Shown piece after piece: positions 44,645 through 55,357 of a stretch of 64,000 nucleotides of DNA. The notes under the pieces were generated by a model, which saw only the letters and a program-made list of their open reading frames with translations, searched no databases and was not told the DNA's origin. This DNA is from Spirogloea muscicola. Its lineage: Eukaryota > Streptophyta > Zygnematophyceae > Spirogloeales > Spirogloeaceae. Position 1 is the stretch's first letter, and every line of letters begins with the position of its first letter. A program made the translations under genes and the position numbers. Location of the stretch: the NCBI GenBank assembly GCA_009602725.1, contig WELB01000221.1:1-64000 (forward strand), read 5' to 3'.

Positions 44645-45273
44645 CAGCAGCAGGGCTGCTTCGACGGGCTGCGGCAGAGGGCGGCAGCAGAGCTGCGCCT
44701 CTCTCTCGCGGGCGTCACTGATGTTGACCGGGTGACCCGAGTTTGCTCTTAGCCCTACTTGTAGTGCCTCACGTGCCACCCTCCCCAGGGGTCTCTGGGA
44801 GGCTCGTCTCAGGGCCCTCCTTCGAGAAGGCGGGCCCGACAAAAGGAATCTAGTACGAGGGCAGGCCACACGGCTCCCTTCCGAAAGCGGCGGCCGTCCT
44901 GCGGCGCCGCCGAGCGGCGCCCTGCGGCGCCGTCTTGCGGCGGCGCCCTGCGGCGCTGGCTTGCGGCGCCGCCAGTGGGTCACGGGTGTGGCGCGGCGTC
45001 ACAGGCGCGCCACACGTGACGCATAGACGTCTCTTTGCGAGCACGGCGGCAGTTTCGACAATATGCAGAGGAACTTTTCTCTGGAAGTCCAGGATGCGCC
45101 ACCTCTGCTGGAGGCGGCGCGCCTGCACGTCACATCGTCAGCGGGCGCGTCACACCGCACGACACCTCGCGCGGATCGCTCGCGCGTCGCACGCATCAGG
45201 CACGTGCGCGTCAAAGGTTCCACGTTAGCGCTTAACTCGGAGTTAAGCGTCCCATAACGGCGGGGACGTTACA

Positions 45274-46262
45274 GGTTCACTAAGGAGACACCCTAGTTCC
45301 CGAGCTGCAATTCAGGTGGGGAGGCCAGAACGAGTCGTCTCCCCTCTTGGAGGCCCAGAGACGAGCTCCGCATCTCTTGGAGATTGCCCGAGTCTCCAGA
45401 AGGCTCATGCTGACAGACGTCGGAAGGATGTGTCCTTCAACGTTGGTGCGCAAGTGCTGCCGAGCACGAACACCTGTCCTTGCGGGCTGTGGGTACGCGC
45501 AAGTTGCTGCCCAAGTGGATTTGACCATTCGCAGTAGTACGCCTTGTGGGCAAGGTGTCATACGAAGTAAAGACGCCGGTTGTAACCTTCCCTCCGTTTG
45601 AGAGTGCTAACGGTGCTGTTAACCTTACACAATCGTATTGTATCTACCGTTTGGAAGTCCCAAACGGTACGAGTAGCTTTGCTCCATTGTATGAGTAGCT
45701 AAGTATGGTCCGAGGCCCCCGGCTTTGTTCCGCACGTGCACACAAGTGCACCGCCAGGAGGCGCCGCTTCGCGTCCCCTTTTGTACGACGCTTCGCGTCG
45801 CCCTTATGCCGCCTCCATGGGCGTCGCTTCGTGTCCCCCTTTGTCCGGCCCGCCCCTCCTGGGGAGGGCTCTGGGAACAATCCTCGTCACAACCTCAGGG
45901 GAGGGGTTTAGGGTGTCTCAGCCGAGGGGCATCCATTCGGATGGCCGTGTCCAACTGCCCCCATCTCCACTAGCGATCGCGGATGATCTTGAGTTCGAGG
46001 TGGAAGAGATCTTGTCTCACAGGGACAGACTCCGAGGGCGTAAGACTCGCGAGTATCTGGTGAAGTGGCTCGCGTATAGGCTTGAGCACTACACGTGAGC
46101 CTGCGGCCAAATTGGCAAATTGTCCAATTGCTCTCAAGGCATACCTGGCCAAGGGTGGTGATTCCACTAGTCTCGGTCAAGGCCGCATCCGTCGGGCATC
46201 TTGATACCTGTCGGCTGTTCTCTCGTTGTTGCCGAGGACGTGAACACTAGAGTGGGGAGGTA
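45274..46262 (+). pseudogene. Integrase end and chromodomain of the hub chromovirus
   Basis: + strand: VGRPERVV and KAHADRRRKDVSFNVGAQV (integrase C-terminal part), interrupted by a C LTR fragment at 45581-45906, then [19 protein letters not shown] and [17 protein letters not shown] (chromodomain, about 46030). The polypurine tract AGTGGGGAGGTA lies at 46251-46262, directly before the 3' LTR. Broken several times. Confidence 0.75.
45581..45906 (+). repeat. Fragment of a C-like LTR
   Basis: Starts TGTAACCTTCCCTCCGTTTG like full C LTRs but breaks off after about 325 bases, near CTCAGGGGAGGGG. No duplicated flank was found. Confidence 0.65.
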
Positions 46263-46493
46263 TGTAACAATCCAGCCGTTTGGTCAAGCCACACGCTGCT
46301 GTTAGCGGACATGACCGCTTGCCGATTGATGACAAGTGGCCCGCCAGATGGCGGGCTCGCTGGCCGGGCAAGTGGCCCGCCCAGGTGCGGGCCCCGCCCG
46401 TACCGAGATACCCCTCGCTAGGGTCCACCCATACAAGGTAGGATCTTTGGCCCGCCGCAAGGCAGGCCATGGGGCGACCTGGAAGGGGGGTCG

Positions 46494-47400
46494 TGTGACG
46501 TTTCCGCCGTTTGAGGGTGCTAACGGCGCGCGATAACCTTACATGAGCGTAGCGTATCTACCGTTTGGTCCCCAACGGTGCGGGTAGCTTGGCTGCACTC
46601 CGTGTAGCTAAGTACGGTTCGAGGGTCCCGGGCTCCGTACCTTGTCGGCACGTCTCGCGCTCACGCCCTGCAGGCCGGCCGGGTGGGTCAGCTCTCCCTC
46701 AGGCCGGCGCCCCGCGGGCTGACCGGATTGACCAGCTCTCTCGGCCTCATGGCTGCATGGCCTCGGTCCTGTGTCCGCATGGCCTCAGTCCCTTGGACTC
46801 ACGCGCCGGCCTCTTGGCGCTAGTCCCTTGGACTCATGCTGTGCAGCGCGCCAGTCCCTTGGACTCGCGCGCCGGCCTCTTGGCGCTAGTCCCTTGGACT
46901 GGTGCTACAGGCCTCTGGCCCTGTGTGCCAGCCTGTTGTATCTGTCGTGTCCCCTTGTCAGGCCCGCCCCCTCCGAGGGAGGGCCCTGGGGGCGACCCTC
47001 GTCACACCCTCAGGGGAGGGGTGGCAGGAGAACCGCCATAAGTAGTGGGCCTTGGTCAGACTCCGAAGGGGACCAATGCCCGAGAGAGACACAGCCCTGC
47101 GACTGCCTAGCCAGCCCCGCTGCTGCCTGCTGCTGCCGCCGCCGCCACAGCTCTGCTGCTGCCGGCTGCTGCCAGCCCGTCGCCGCAGCTCATCGCTGCG
47201 GGCCCTGCCGGCTCTGCTTAAGTCTATTGGTAGAGTCACCGCCCTAGGGCGGTGCCTCAGGGTAAGACTTCCGCTGCGCTCTGTGCGCGTATGTGCGTTG
47301 GCGTTCTCCTGTATGAGGGTTGTCTCCAAAACACCCTATGCTCGAATCCAAACCAGGACATTCTGACTCTAACTGTGTGGTTGAGAGCAGAGATGTCACA
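46494..47400 (+). repeat. Solo LTR, family C
   Basis: 907 bases, TGTGACGTTTCC to GATGTCACA, flanked by GGTCG and GGTGG (four of five). Nearly the same as the copies at 26948 and 54463. It holds an internal duplication with TTGGCGCTAGTCCCTTGGAC twice (about 46815 and 46875) and the palindrome CACCGCCCTAGGGCGGTG. Confidence 0.88.
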
Positions 47401-47497
47401 GGTGGCACGGGGGAAGCACTACGAGCCTTGGGCTGAGACCCGACAGCACTTCGGATCTGTGAAGCCTGGGAGCAGCCTTGCTGCTGCTTTCGCCGCA

Positions 47498-48372
47498 TGT
47501 GACGTTCTGAGCGCTATGCAGACAATTAGGGATTAGGAAGTTCTCATTGGCTTTGGTCGCTGGGGTTTAGAGACAAATCCCCAGCACAGTGAGGCACCAC
47601 ATGTACCACGCAGCTGGATACTTTGCCCTGAGGCGCTGCCGACAGGCGGCGACTCACCTCTCAGGTACGGGCCAGCAACTGTCCGCAAAGGAGCAGTCAC
47701 AGTCTCACCTCAGGAGAGCCGCTGAAGGTCCGCGACGACAGGATGCGACGACGGGCTGCAGCAGCAGGCAGCAGCAGGGCTGCGTCGGCAGTGCTGCGGC
47801 AGCAGGCGGCAGCAGGGCTGCGCCAGTCTCTCGCGGGCTTCACTGATATTGACCGGGTGTCCCCGAGTCTGCTCTCAGCCCCACTTGTAGTGCTTCATGT
47901 GCCACCCTTCCCAGGGGTCTCTGGGAGGCTCGTCTCAGGGCCCACCTTCGGGAAGGCGAGCCCGACGAGGGTAATCTAGTGCGAGGGCAGACCACGCGGC
48001 TCCCTTCTGGAAGCGGCGCCGTCTTCCAGCGCGGCGCCGCCTTGCGGCGCCGCCCTACGGCGCGACCCAGCGGTACCGCCCCGCGGCACCGCCTGGCGGC
48101 GCCGCTCTGCGCGGCACAGGCCCGTAGGCGCGCCACACGTGTCCAGTCGGCCGGTTCGAGAACCCGCCGAGAATCTTCTCTTTGGGAGTCCAAGATGCGC
48201 CGCCTCTTCAAGAGGCGGCGCGCCTGCACGTCACATCGTCAGCAGGCATGTCACACCGCGCATCACCTTGCGCGTCGCGCGCGCGTCGCACGCGGCAGTC
48301 GCGTGCGCGTCAGGGGTCACACGTTAAGGCTTAACTCGAAGTTAAGCGGCCCGTAACGGCGGGGACGTTACA
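47498..48372 (-). repeat. Solo LTR, family E
   Basis: 875 bases, TGTGACGTTCTG to ACGTTACA on +, flanks CCGCA and GCGCA (four of five). The GGCGCC-palindrome tract lies at 48015-48110. Confidence 0.85.
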
Positions 48373-48624
48373 GCGCAGCTGCTGCCGCAGCCTGCTGCGG
48401 GCTTGCTGCGGAGGAGTTTTTTTGGCTGCGCCGCTTGGAGAACAGCCGCCGGCTTGCGCCCAGGAGGTGGAGTCGCCGCCGGACGGCGGCGCCACAGGGC
48501 CTGTCTTCCGCTGCGCCTACGCGCTAGTGCTTCACTGTGTATTGGGTTCGCTCCTAATCCCTACAGCCGCACATAACAAGGACGACTCACCCTGACTGCG
48601 CGTGTAGGGGTGAAATTACTCACA

Positions 48625-50331
48625 CGGACAGTCTGGGAACCTTTCCACTCAACTGGAAACGAAGTCCAAAGTACAGAAGGGTCCTTGCAGTGTCAGCCGT
48701 AAACACAACCTTTTCCTGGGACTGGCTAGATGCAAGAACTCCTATGATACCAATGTAGTGTGCTGATCCCTACACACACACAATAAGGAACAGAGCATCC
48801 TGGTTCGGATTCGGACACTGTGTTTAGGAGTCAACCTTTGTGCAAGAGAAGGCCAACGCACATACAGGCGCACATGGCGCAGCGGATGTCTTACCCTGAG
48901 GCACCGCCCAGAGGCGGCAACTCTACCGAGGCTCAGTAGCTGTTCCACATAAGGCGCAGCCATATACTCACAAAGAGCCGGCGGGGCCCGCATCGACGAG
49001 CTGCGGCGACGGGCTGGGCAGCAGGCGGCAGCAGCAAAGCTGTGGCGGTGTAACGTTCACACTTACTACTAGCGTTAACGCAGGTGGTTACGATTACCTA
49101 ATTCGGCAGGTGGCCGACCTGGCCTGGCCAGGCAGTCCGGCACAGGGGCCTTGGTGGCGTGGTGTCCACCCCGGCGCCTCGACACGTCGGCCCGACAGCG
49201 GGGCCTACCCCTCGACAGGTCTGCCCCTCGGGGCGGGCCTCATGCAACGCGCCCCTCGGGGTGAGCCATGAAGCGCCCCCATGCGTCCCTGGAGGGGGGG
49301 CGGCACCGCGAGCACTAGGAGTCTGGGGGCAGAGACACGGACAGCCAGTTCGGATCAGTGAAGCCCCGAGAGCGGCGCAGCCCTGTTGCTGCGCCTGCTG
49401 CTGCAGCCCGTCGCCGGCACGACGCTGCCGGCTCGCTACGAGGCGTCCGTGGCCGGCCCTTGGTGGGCTAGCTGCGGGCTGGTGCCCGGGAGGTGGAGAC
49501 GCCGCCTGACGGCGGCGCCACAGGGCAAGGTTTCCGCTGTGCGCTGAGGCGCGAGGTGCTTCACGGTTAGAGGTTTGCTTCTACATCCCTACGTCCGAAC
49601 TCATTCAATATCAGACCGCCTGATTGCCTGTGTACAGGGGTCGATTCATTACAGGCGGAGGCTGCGGCAGCAAGCAGCAGCGGGCCTGGCTAGGAAGCAG
49701 CAGGGCTGTGTCTCTTTTGTCGTTGGTCGGACTGAGGAGTCCGGCCAAGGCCCATTTTTACAGCGATTTTCCTGCCACCCCTTCCCAGAGGGTGTGACGA
49801 GGGTCGCCCCCAAGGCCGTCTTCCGGAGGAGCGGGCCTGACAGGGGGATACGACGATCTCAAATGGTTGGCGCACAGGCCAGAGCCTGGCGCACTAGTCC
49901 AAAAGACTAGCGCTTAGAGACCGGCGCGCGAGTCCAGGAAACTGGCGCGCTGAATAACGACTAGCACCAAGGCAGTGGCGCGCCAGGCCAAGAGCATCGC
50001 TCACGGGGCCGAGGGACTGAGGCAATGAGGCATGAGTTCAAGAAAGCTGGCCCAGTCTTCCTCGTCTTCTGCCTAGTTGTCCGACCCGCAGGGCGTGGGC
50101 CCGAGGGAGAGCTGGCCCACCCGGCCGGCCCGCAGGGCGTGGGCCCGAGGCGTGCGCATGGGGCTCGAGGCGTGCGCACGTGGTACGGAGCCCGTGACCT
50201 CGAACCGTACTTAGCTACACGCGGTGTAGCAAAGCTACCCGCACCGTGTGGGACTTCCAGACGGTAGACACGATAAGATCAAGTAAGAATACTGGCCCCG
50301 TTGGCACGCCCAACGGGGGGGAAAGGTTACA
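48625..50331 (-). mobile_element. 5' leader and C-like LTR of a minus-strand chromovirus
   Basis: 48625-48753 resembles the leader of the 37435 element and ends in a primer site (ATGATACCAA on +). The LTR follows at 48754-50331, starting TGTAGTGTGC and ending GGTTACA, and in reverse it reads like family C. Another solo LTR (49049-49653) is inserted in it. This is probably the far end of the relic that stops at 24312, split by the hub element. Confidence 0.62.
49049..49653 (+). repeat. Solo LTR, family J
   Basis: 605 bases, TGTAACGTTCAC to GATTCATTACA, perfect duplication GGCGG (49044-49048, 49654-49658), inside a C-like LTR. Only copy of its family noticed here. It has the shared stem-loop as GACGCCGCC..GGCGGCG at about 49497-49520. 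Confidence 0.88.
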
Positions 50332-50339
50332 CCCATGGT

Positions 50340-51003
50340 GCCAGTAAGCTTCCTTGATTGTCTCGTCACCGTTGGGGTGTCCCTACCGGTGCCGATTGAA
50401 ATCTCTGCACCCTGTGTACCTGTTCCCGTTGTCGGGTCTCCAAGAGTGAAACTCGGCTTATCATTGTTGGGCGCGCCCCCCCACGAGGGTAGGCCCTGAT
50501 GCTCCCCTCGTCACACAGGCTTCTCCATCTCCCCATTGTTGGGCCCGGCCCTCCGAGGGTGGGCCTTGGGCAATTTCCGTCACACCCTTGGAGAAGGGGT
50601 GGCAGGTGGAACGCTATCAGTAGTAGGCCGAGGCCAGACGGAGCAGTCGGACCAGTGACGCCGAGAGAAACACAGCCCTGCTTGCGTGCTGCCGCAGCTG
50701 CCGCCACAGCCCTGCTGCTGCCGTCTGCTGCTCAGCCCGTCGCTGCAGCTCGTCGCTGCGGACATCGCCGGCTCTCCGTAAGTGCCATGACTGCGCCCTC
50801 TGCAGAAAGAGCTATTCAGCCAGATCCTCAGTATAGTCGCCGCTTTCTGGCGGTGCCTCAGGGTGAGACATTCGCTGCGCCGTCTGCACCGAGTGCATCG
50901 GCGTTTCATTCTGTAAGGAGGTAGTCCCTAGAAACCGACTAGATCCGAACTTCGATAAGGTCGTACTAACCCCTGACTGTGTCTACGGGGAAGAGGACGT
51001 CAC
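50340..51003 (+). repeat. LTR related to families C and F
   Basis: Shares with C and F the GAGGCCAGAC..CAGCCCTGCT..CAGCCCGTCGC order, the stem-loop module (GTCGCCGCTTTCTGGCGGTGCC, about 50836) and the end GGACGTCACA. Its left border is not sharp. Confidence 0.6.
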
Positions 51004-51531
51004 AGTTACAACGTCGGCGCTCTCAGTCGCATGCACGGCCTTGGACGATCCTGGCGGCTTGCCCTACCTCGGACGCACTAAACACGAGCCAATAGTGGAA
51101 TAGATATTTGGTAGTCTACATAGATGTTTAATTGTTGTGGAATCAAGGTGTAAGATATTAGTATCGATTCAAAGAGCTCTTTATCAGTAGATACAGAGTA
51201 GGATGTATATGTACTTACAAGGTGCAGAGGCGCGTCTTTAGTTCTCCTCACCTCGTCAACAATCAAATCTACGCAGTAGGCATCACACGCAGTGTCGTCA
51301 TCACCTATTAAATGAAGGTTGAATAGACATGACATGGGAGGCACAGCTTATATGTATGTCTCTTTCCACGGCTGCCATCTCCTAGAGCAGGTGACGGTGT
51401 GCATTGTACAAGAGCAGTACAAATTGTATGGCTACAATAGTGGTTACTGTCGTTGCCAGTTAGTACTATACTTCATTTTGTCCACAAATGGGGCGGCATG
51501 TACGGCCTGAGATGGTCTGGGGCACGCCTAA
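51004..51531. other. AT-richer stretch, no gene recognised
   Basis: Clearly lower GC than its surroundings. A minus-strand frame (51078-51344, 88 codons, including LIGDDDTACDAYCVDLIVDE) is open but matches nothing I know. It could belong to an old mobile element. Confidence 0.35.
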
Positions 51532-52300
51532 TGTAGCGTTCGTTCCCTAACAGGCAGGTAGGATCCGAATGCGTCCTTGTTAGGTCAAGTGCTTGGGGAG
51601 GTTAGGAACAACTAACCAACGAGAATGCACTCCAGCACAGCAGAAGACTTGCCCTTTGGCGCCGCGGCTTGGCAGCGGCTCTACCTCTTGGCCACTTGCT
51701 GCAAATTTGCCTCCAGCGGGACGCTGCATGGTCTCCACAGCGAGCCGGCAACGGGCGCGCAGCAGCGGTCTGCAGCAGCAATCAGCAGGAGGGTTGCGTC
51801 ATCTCCTCGAAGCTTTACTCACATCCCCGACCTCCGGTCAGGTCTCTGCATTCTTGTATTTCGGTGGCCTCTCCCAACCACCGCCCTCTCCTAAAAGCGT
51901 CTGTCTTCTGCTCTTGCCTCTGGTGCTTCGCCGTGCCCCCCTCCCTGGGTGCTCTTGCTTGGGGTTCGCCACTAGGCTCGCTCGCCCCACTTGGAGCGCG
52001 CCTGAAGAGAGAATTACGGGCTGTCTCAAGCAGGCGCCATGCTGCAGAGCATGGCCGCGGCCGAGCATGCCGCCGAGCATGGCTGAGGCCAAGCATGGCC
52101 GAGCATGGCCGCGGCCGAGCATGCCGCTGCGGGCGTCCGAGCCCAAGCATGCCGACAAGCATGTTCAGGGCCGAGCACGCCGGAAGCATGCGAGCCCACC
52201 CGGAGGAGCCAAGACGGAACAATTTGGAACGACGACAGCACCAGTGCCAAGGGGGCGAGTACCGTCCGGCAGGAGTAACGGCCATGAAAGCTGGGTAACA
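51532..52300 (-). repeat. LTR, family H, with GCATGC-rich repeats
   Basis: Ends TGTAGCGTTCG and TGGGTAACA on +. The middle, 52020-52195, is a degenerate tandem of GAGCATGGCCGCGGCC-like units. The 17060-17345 fragment matches this part in opposite orientation. A reverse form of the shared stem-loop lies at about 51655-51690. Flanks do not match. Confidence 0.55.
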
Positions 52301-52790
52301 TCCGGATAATCGCCCACAATTATCTGGCCACCATGTGAACTTTTGAAGGCACTGTCTGGCGCCCACAGACCTGAAAATTTCACCTGACGGCAGGGCGCCT
52401 GTCGAGACAGGCTGTGGATCTTCATCAGGCACGCTGGCGGGCATTGGGGCAGGCCTTGGAGCGTCCCTCAGGCACTCTAGAGGATTTTTAACACGGAAAT
52501 TCGAGGATGTGGACACAGCTAATTTAGGTTGGGGGTCCGTCCATAAAGCTGGGAGAGAAGCGCAGTTCTGGCTGCCTGCTGCTGCAGAACGCTGCTGAGC
52601 GGCTTATGCTGGCTCGCTGACATATCGTAGTAACGTCCCGCTTGGAGCATGTCTGCAGCGAGTATCTAGGACTGTTGTCATGCCACACAGTGCTGACTGG
52701 TAGGGAACGTCGATAGAACAGATCAAGTGCGATCTAAGTAACATATCGGAGTCCACGGAACGCATGGTGCAGACTTCAATACGTGGTCTG
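52301..52790. other. No gene seen
   Basis: Mixed-composition spacer, without a recognised motif in any frame. Confidence 0.4.
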
Positions 52791-53180
52791 ACCATGTATG
52801 CTGTCATTAAAGGCATGGAAAGGCAGGACAGGTTTTAGCCATGTCCATCTTATGGGATACCGTATGTCCAAGCAGACTTCCTTGTCGGCGTTTAGCCCAT
52901 ACTTCCTTCTATATGGACGTCATCCAGTGACTCCTAAAAGTAGCCACGCTGTCGTAATGGAAGTTGTTAATCTTTATGATTGAATATGTTGACGAGATTC
53001 GTACCAAGCGTGGCAAATATTTCAAATGGCATAAGCTTATTGCTTTGGATAATATGCACCGCTCAACATCGAGACAGCGTTACGCTACCAGTCGTTGCGG
53101 TGGTTACCAACCAAAACGTCCGACAATTGCTGTCAACGACTATGTATACCTCAAGGTGAAATCTCAAGATGCACTAGATG
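52791..53180 (+). mobile_element. Retroelement integrase fossil, AT-rich
   Basis: + strand traces of a gypsy-type integrase end: MSKQTSLSAFSPYFLLYGRH (about 52860-52920), then ALDNMHRSTSRQRY and VNDYVYLKVKSQDALD (to 53178). AT-richer than the chromoviruses, so a separate lineage. The C element at 53181-55357 is inserted at its right edge, and 55358-55622 (open on +, with DPFIYKVLAKTLQVLSAYKS) may be its continuation. Broken. Confidence 0.6.
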
Positions 53181-55357
53181 TGTAACCTTTCCGCCGTTTG
53201 AGGGTGCCAACGGCGCGCGATAACCTTACATGAGCGTAGCGGATCTACCATTTGGAGTCCCAAACGGTGCGGGTAGCTTGGCTGCACTCCGTGTAGCTAA
53301 GTACGGTTCGAGGGTCCCGGGCTCCATACCGTCGCCACGCCTTGGGCTCACGCCCTGCAGGCCGGCCGGGTGGGTCAGCTCTCCCTCAGGCCGGCGCCCC
53401 GCGGGCCGACCGGATTGACCAGCTCTCCCGGCCTCATGGCTGCATGGCCTCGGTCCTGTGTCCGCATGGCCTGTCCCTTGGCCCCGTGAGCCAGGCTATT
53501 GGCCTGACGCGCCACCTTCTTTGGCGCTAGTCCTTTGGACTCGTGCTGTGCAGCGCACCACTCCCTTGGACTCGCGCGCCGGCCTCTTGGCGCTAGTCCC
53601 TTGGACTCGTGCTACAGGCCTCTGGCCCTGTGTGCCAGCCTGTTGTATTTGTCGTGTCCCCTTGTCAGGCCCGCCCCCTCCGAGGGAGGGCCCTGCGGGC
53701 GACCCTCGTCACATCCTCAGGGGAGGGTGGCAGGAGAACTGCTATAAGTAGTGTAACGAAGTTGCACAAGATGGAACATCTATATCATGGGAATGATAGC
53801 TGGAGGGGGTACTGAGGAGGCGAAGGACGGGCGCGCGATATTAGAGAAAGCGCATCTCTGAATAATGGCGCGCGACGCTGATGAAGGAGCAATATGGAAT
53901 TCAGGAGCGCGACGGCGGCAAAGCCGGAATCTAGTGTTAGAACTCTACTAGTATTAGTATTAGTATTCCGCGCGGGTCCCCGCAATCGGCGGCGACTCCA
54001 GCGGCGGAGGCGGCGGCCACGGGTGGATCTTCTGTGAGGGCTTAGCAAGTGGCCGGGCGCCTAATAATCCCATGAGGCCGGGGGCAGGGCCCCGAGAACC
54101 TCGATGGTTACTTCAGGAGGAGGGGCAGCCAATCGCAGGCCTCGATCCCACCCCAGACGCTTACACTTGGCATTGTTTACATTTCAACAGCTGGTTTGTT
54201 TTGACCCATTGCATACGTTTGGCTCCGACTCCTTTGCTTCGCGACACCACCGCCTCATCCTTGGGCTTGACGATCCTCATTCTTTACAAGTAGTGGGCCT
54301 TGGTCAGACTCCGGAGTCGACCAACGCCCAAGAGAGACACAGCCCTGCTGCTGCCTAGCCAGCCCCGCTGCTGCCTGCTGGTGCCGCCGCCGCCACAGCT
54401 CTGCTGCTGCCGGCTGCTGCCAGCCCGTCGCCGCAGCTCATCGCTGCGGGCCCTGCCGTCTCTGTAAATTTTCCGCCGTTTGAAGGTGCCAACGGCGCGC
54501 GATAACCTTACATGAGCGTAACGTATTTACCGTTTGGAGTCCCAAACGGTGCGGGTAGCTTGGTTGCACTCCGAGTAGCTAAGTACGGTTCGAGGGTCCC
54601 GGGCTCCGTACCCTGTCGGCACGCCTCGGGCTCACGCCCTGCAGGCCGGCCGGGTGGGTCAGCTCTCCCTCAGGCCGGCGCCCCGCGGGCCGACCGGATT
54701 GACCAGCTCTCTCGCGTCCTCATGGCTGCATGGCCTCAGTCCCTTGACCCCGCGAGCCAGGCTATTGGCCTGGCGCGCCACCTCCTTGGCGCTGGTCACT
54801 GTCCAGCGCGCCAGTCCTTTGGACTCGCGCGCCGGCCTCTTGGCGCTAGTCCCTTGGACTCGTGCTAACGGCCACTGGCCCTGAGTGCCAGCCTGTTATA
54901 TTTGTCGTGTCCCCTTGTCAGGCCCGCCCCTCCGAGGGAGGGCCCTGGGGGCGACCCTCGTCACACCCTCAGGGGAGGGGTGGCAGGAGAACCGCTATAA
55001 GTAATAGGCCTTGACCAGTCTCCGGGTCGACCAACGCCCGAGAGAGACACAGCCCTGCGGCTGCCTAGCCAGCCCCGCTGCTGCCTGCTGCTGCCGCCGC
55101 CGCCACAGCTCTGCTGCTGCCTGCTGCTGCCAGCCCGTCGCCGCAGCTCATCGCTGCGGGCCCTGCTGGCTCTCTGTAAGTCTATTGGTAGAGTCACCGC
55201 CCTAGGGCGGTGCCTCAGGGTAAGACTTCCGCTGCGCTCTGTGCGCGTATGTGCGTTGGCGTTCTCCTGTATGAGGGTTGTCTCCAAAACACCCTATGCT
55301 CGAATCCAAACCAGGACATTCTGATTCTAATTGTGTGATTAGAGCAGAGATGTCACA
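53181..55357 (+). mobile_element. Family C insertion: two LTRs without internal region
   Basis: LTR one (53181-54462, itself split by solo LTR D) runs directly into LTR two (54463-55357). The pair is flanked by a perfect duplication AGATG (53176-53180, 55358-55362), so they entered as one event. The first LTR lacks its last part; there is no gag or pol. The second is a good full-length C LTR (895 bases). Confidence 0.8.
53752..54288 (-). repeat. Solo LTR, family D
   Basis: 537 bases, TGTAACGAAG to TTCTTTACA, with a perfect duplication AGTAG (53747-53751, 54289-54293) inside a C LTR. Holds an ATTAGT-type triplet-like run near 53947-53970. Orientation guessed from the reverse-strand GGAGTCGCCGCC at about 53990. 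Only copy of its family noticed. Confidence 0.85.

Larger units (their letters stand above)
37172..45273 (-). repeat. Solo LTR, family E, split by a young chromovirus
   Basis: Left part 37172-37434, right part 44650-45273, ends TGTAAAGACC and ACGTTACA. Flanks AGTTC (37167-37171) and GGTTC (45274-45278) agree at four of five bases. The right part has the GGCGCC-palindrome tract of this family at about 44890-44980. It sits in the integrase region of the hub element. Confidence 0.82.
24313..48624 (+). mobile_element. Nested chromovirus, hub of the repeat cluster
   Basis: One + strand Ty3/gypsy chromovirus spread over 24.3 kb by later insertions. Its own parts: 5' LTR 24313-24875 and 25406-25440, primer site 25443-25454, gag about 25950-26089 and 27904-29170, protease to integrase 35693-37171, integrase end and chromodomain 45274-45580 and 45907-46262, polypurine tract, 3' LTR 46263-46493, 47401-47497 and 48373-48624. 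Between these lie solo LTRs (F, E, C), a two-layer minus-strand insertion at 29171-35692, and a solo LTR carrying a young chromovirus at 37172-45273. No matching target-site duplication is seen at its outer ends. Broken several times even apart from the insertions; older than all its guests. Confidence 0.82.
46263..48624 (+). repeat. 3' LTR of the hub chromovirus, split by LTRs C and E
   Basis: Starts TGTAACAATCCAGCCG right after the polypurine tract and ends ATTACTCACA. Two solo LTRs (46494-47400 and 47498-48372) are inserted, leaving three pieces that align with the 5' LTR at 24313. Stem-loop GAGTCGCCGCCGGACGGCGG at about 48470-48490. Confidence 0.8.

Noticed and set aside
51078-51344. Viral or bacterial transferred gene in the AT-rich stretch
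   Set aside because: The 88-codon frame has no motif I can name; low GC alone does not show transfer.
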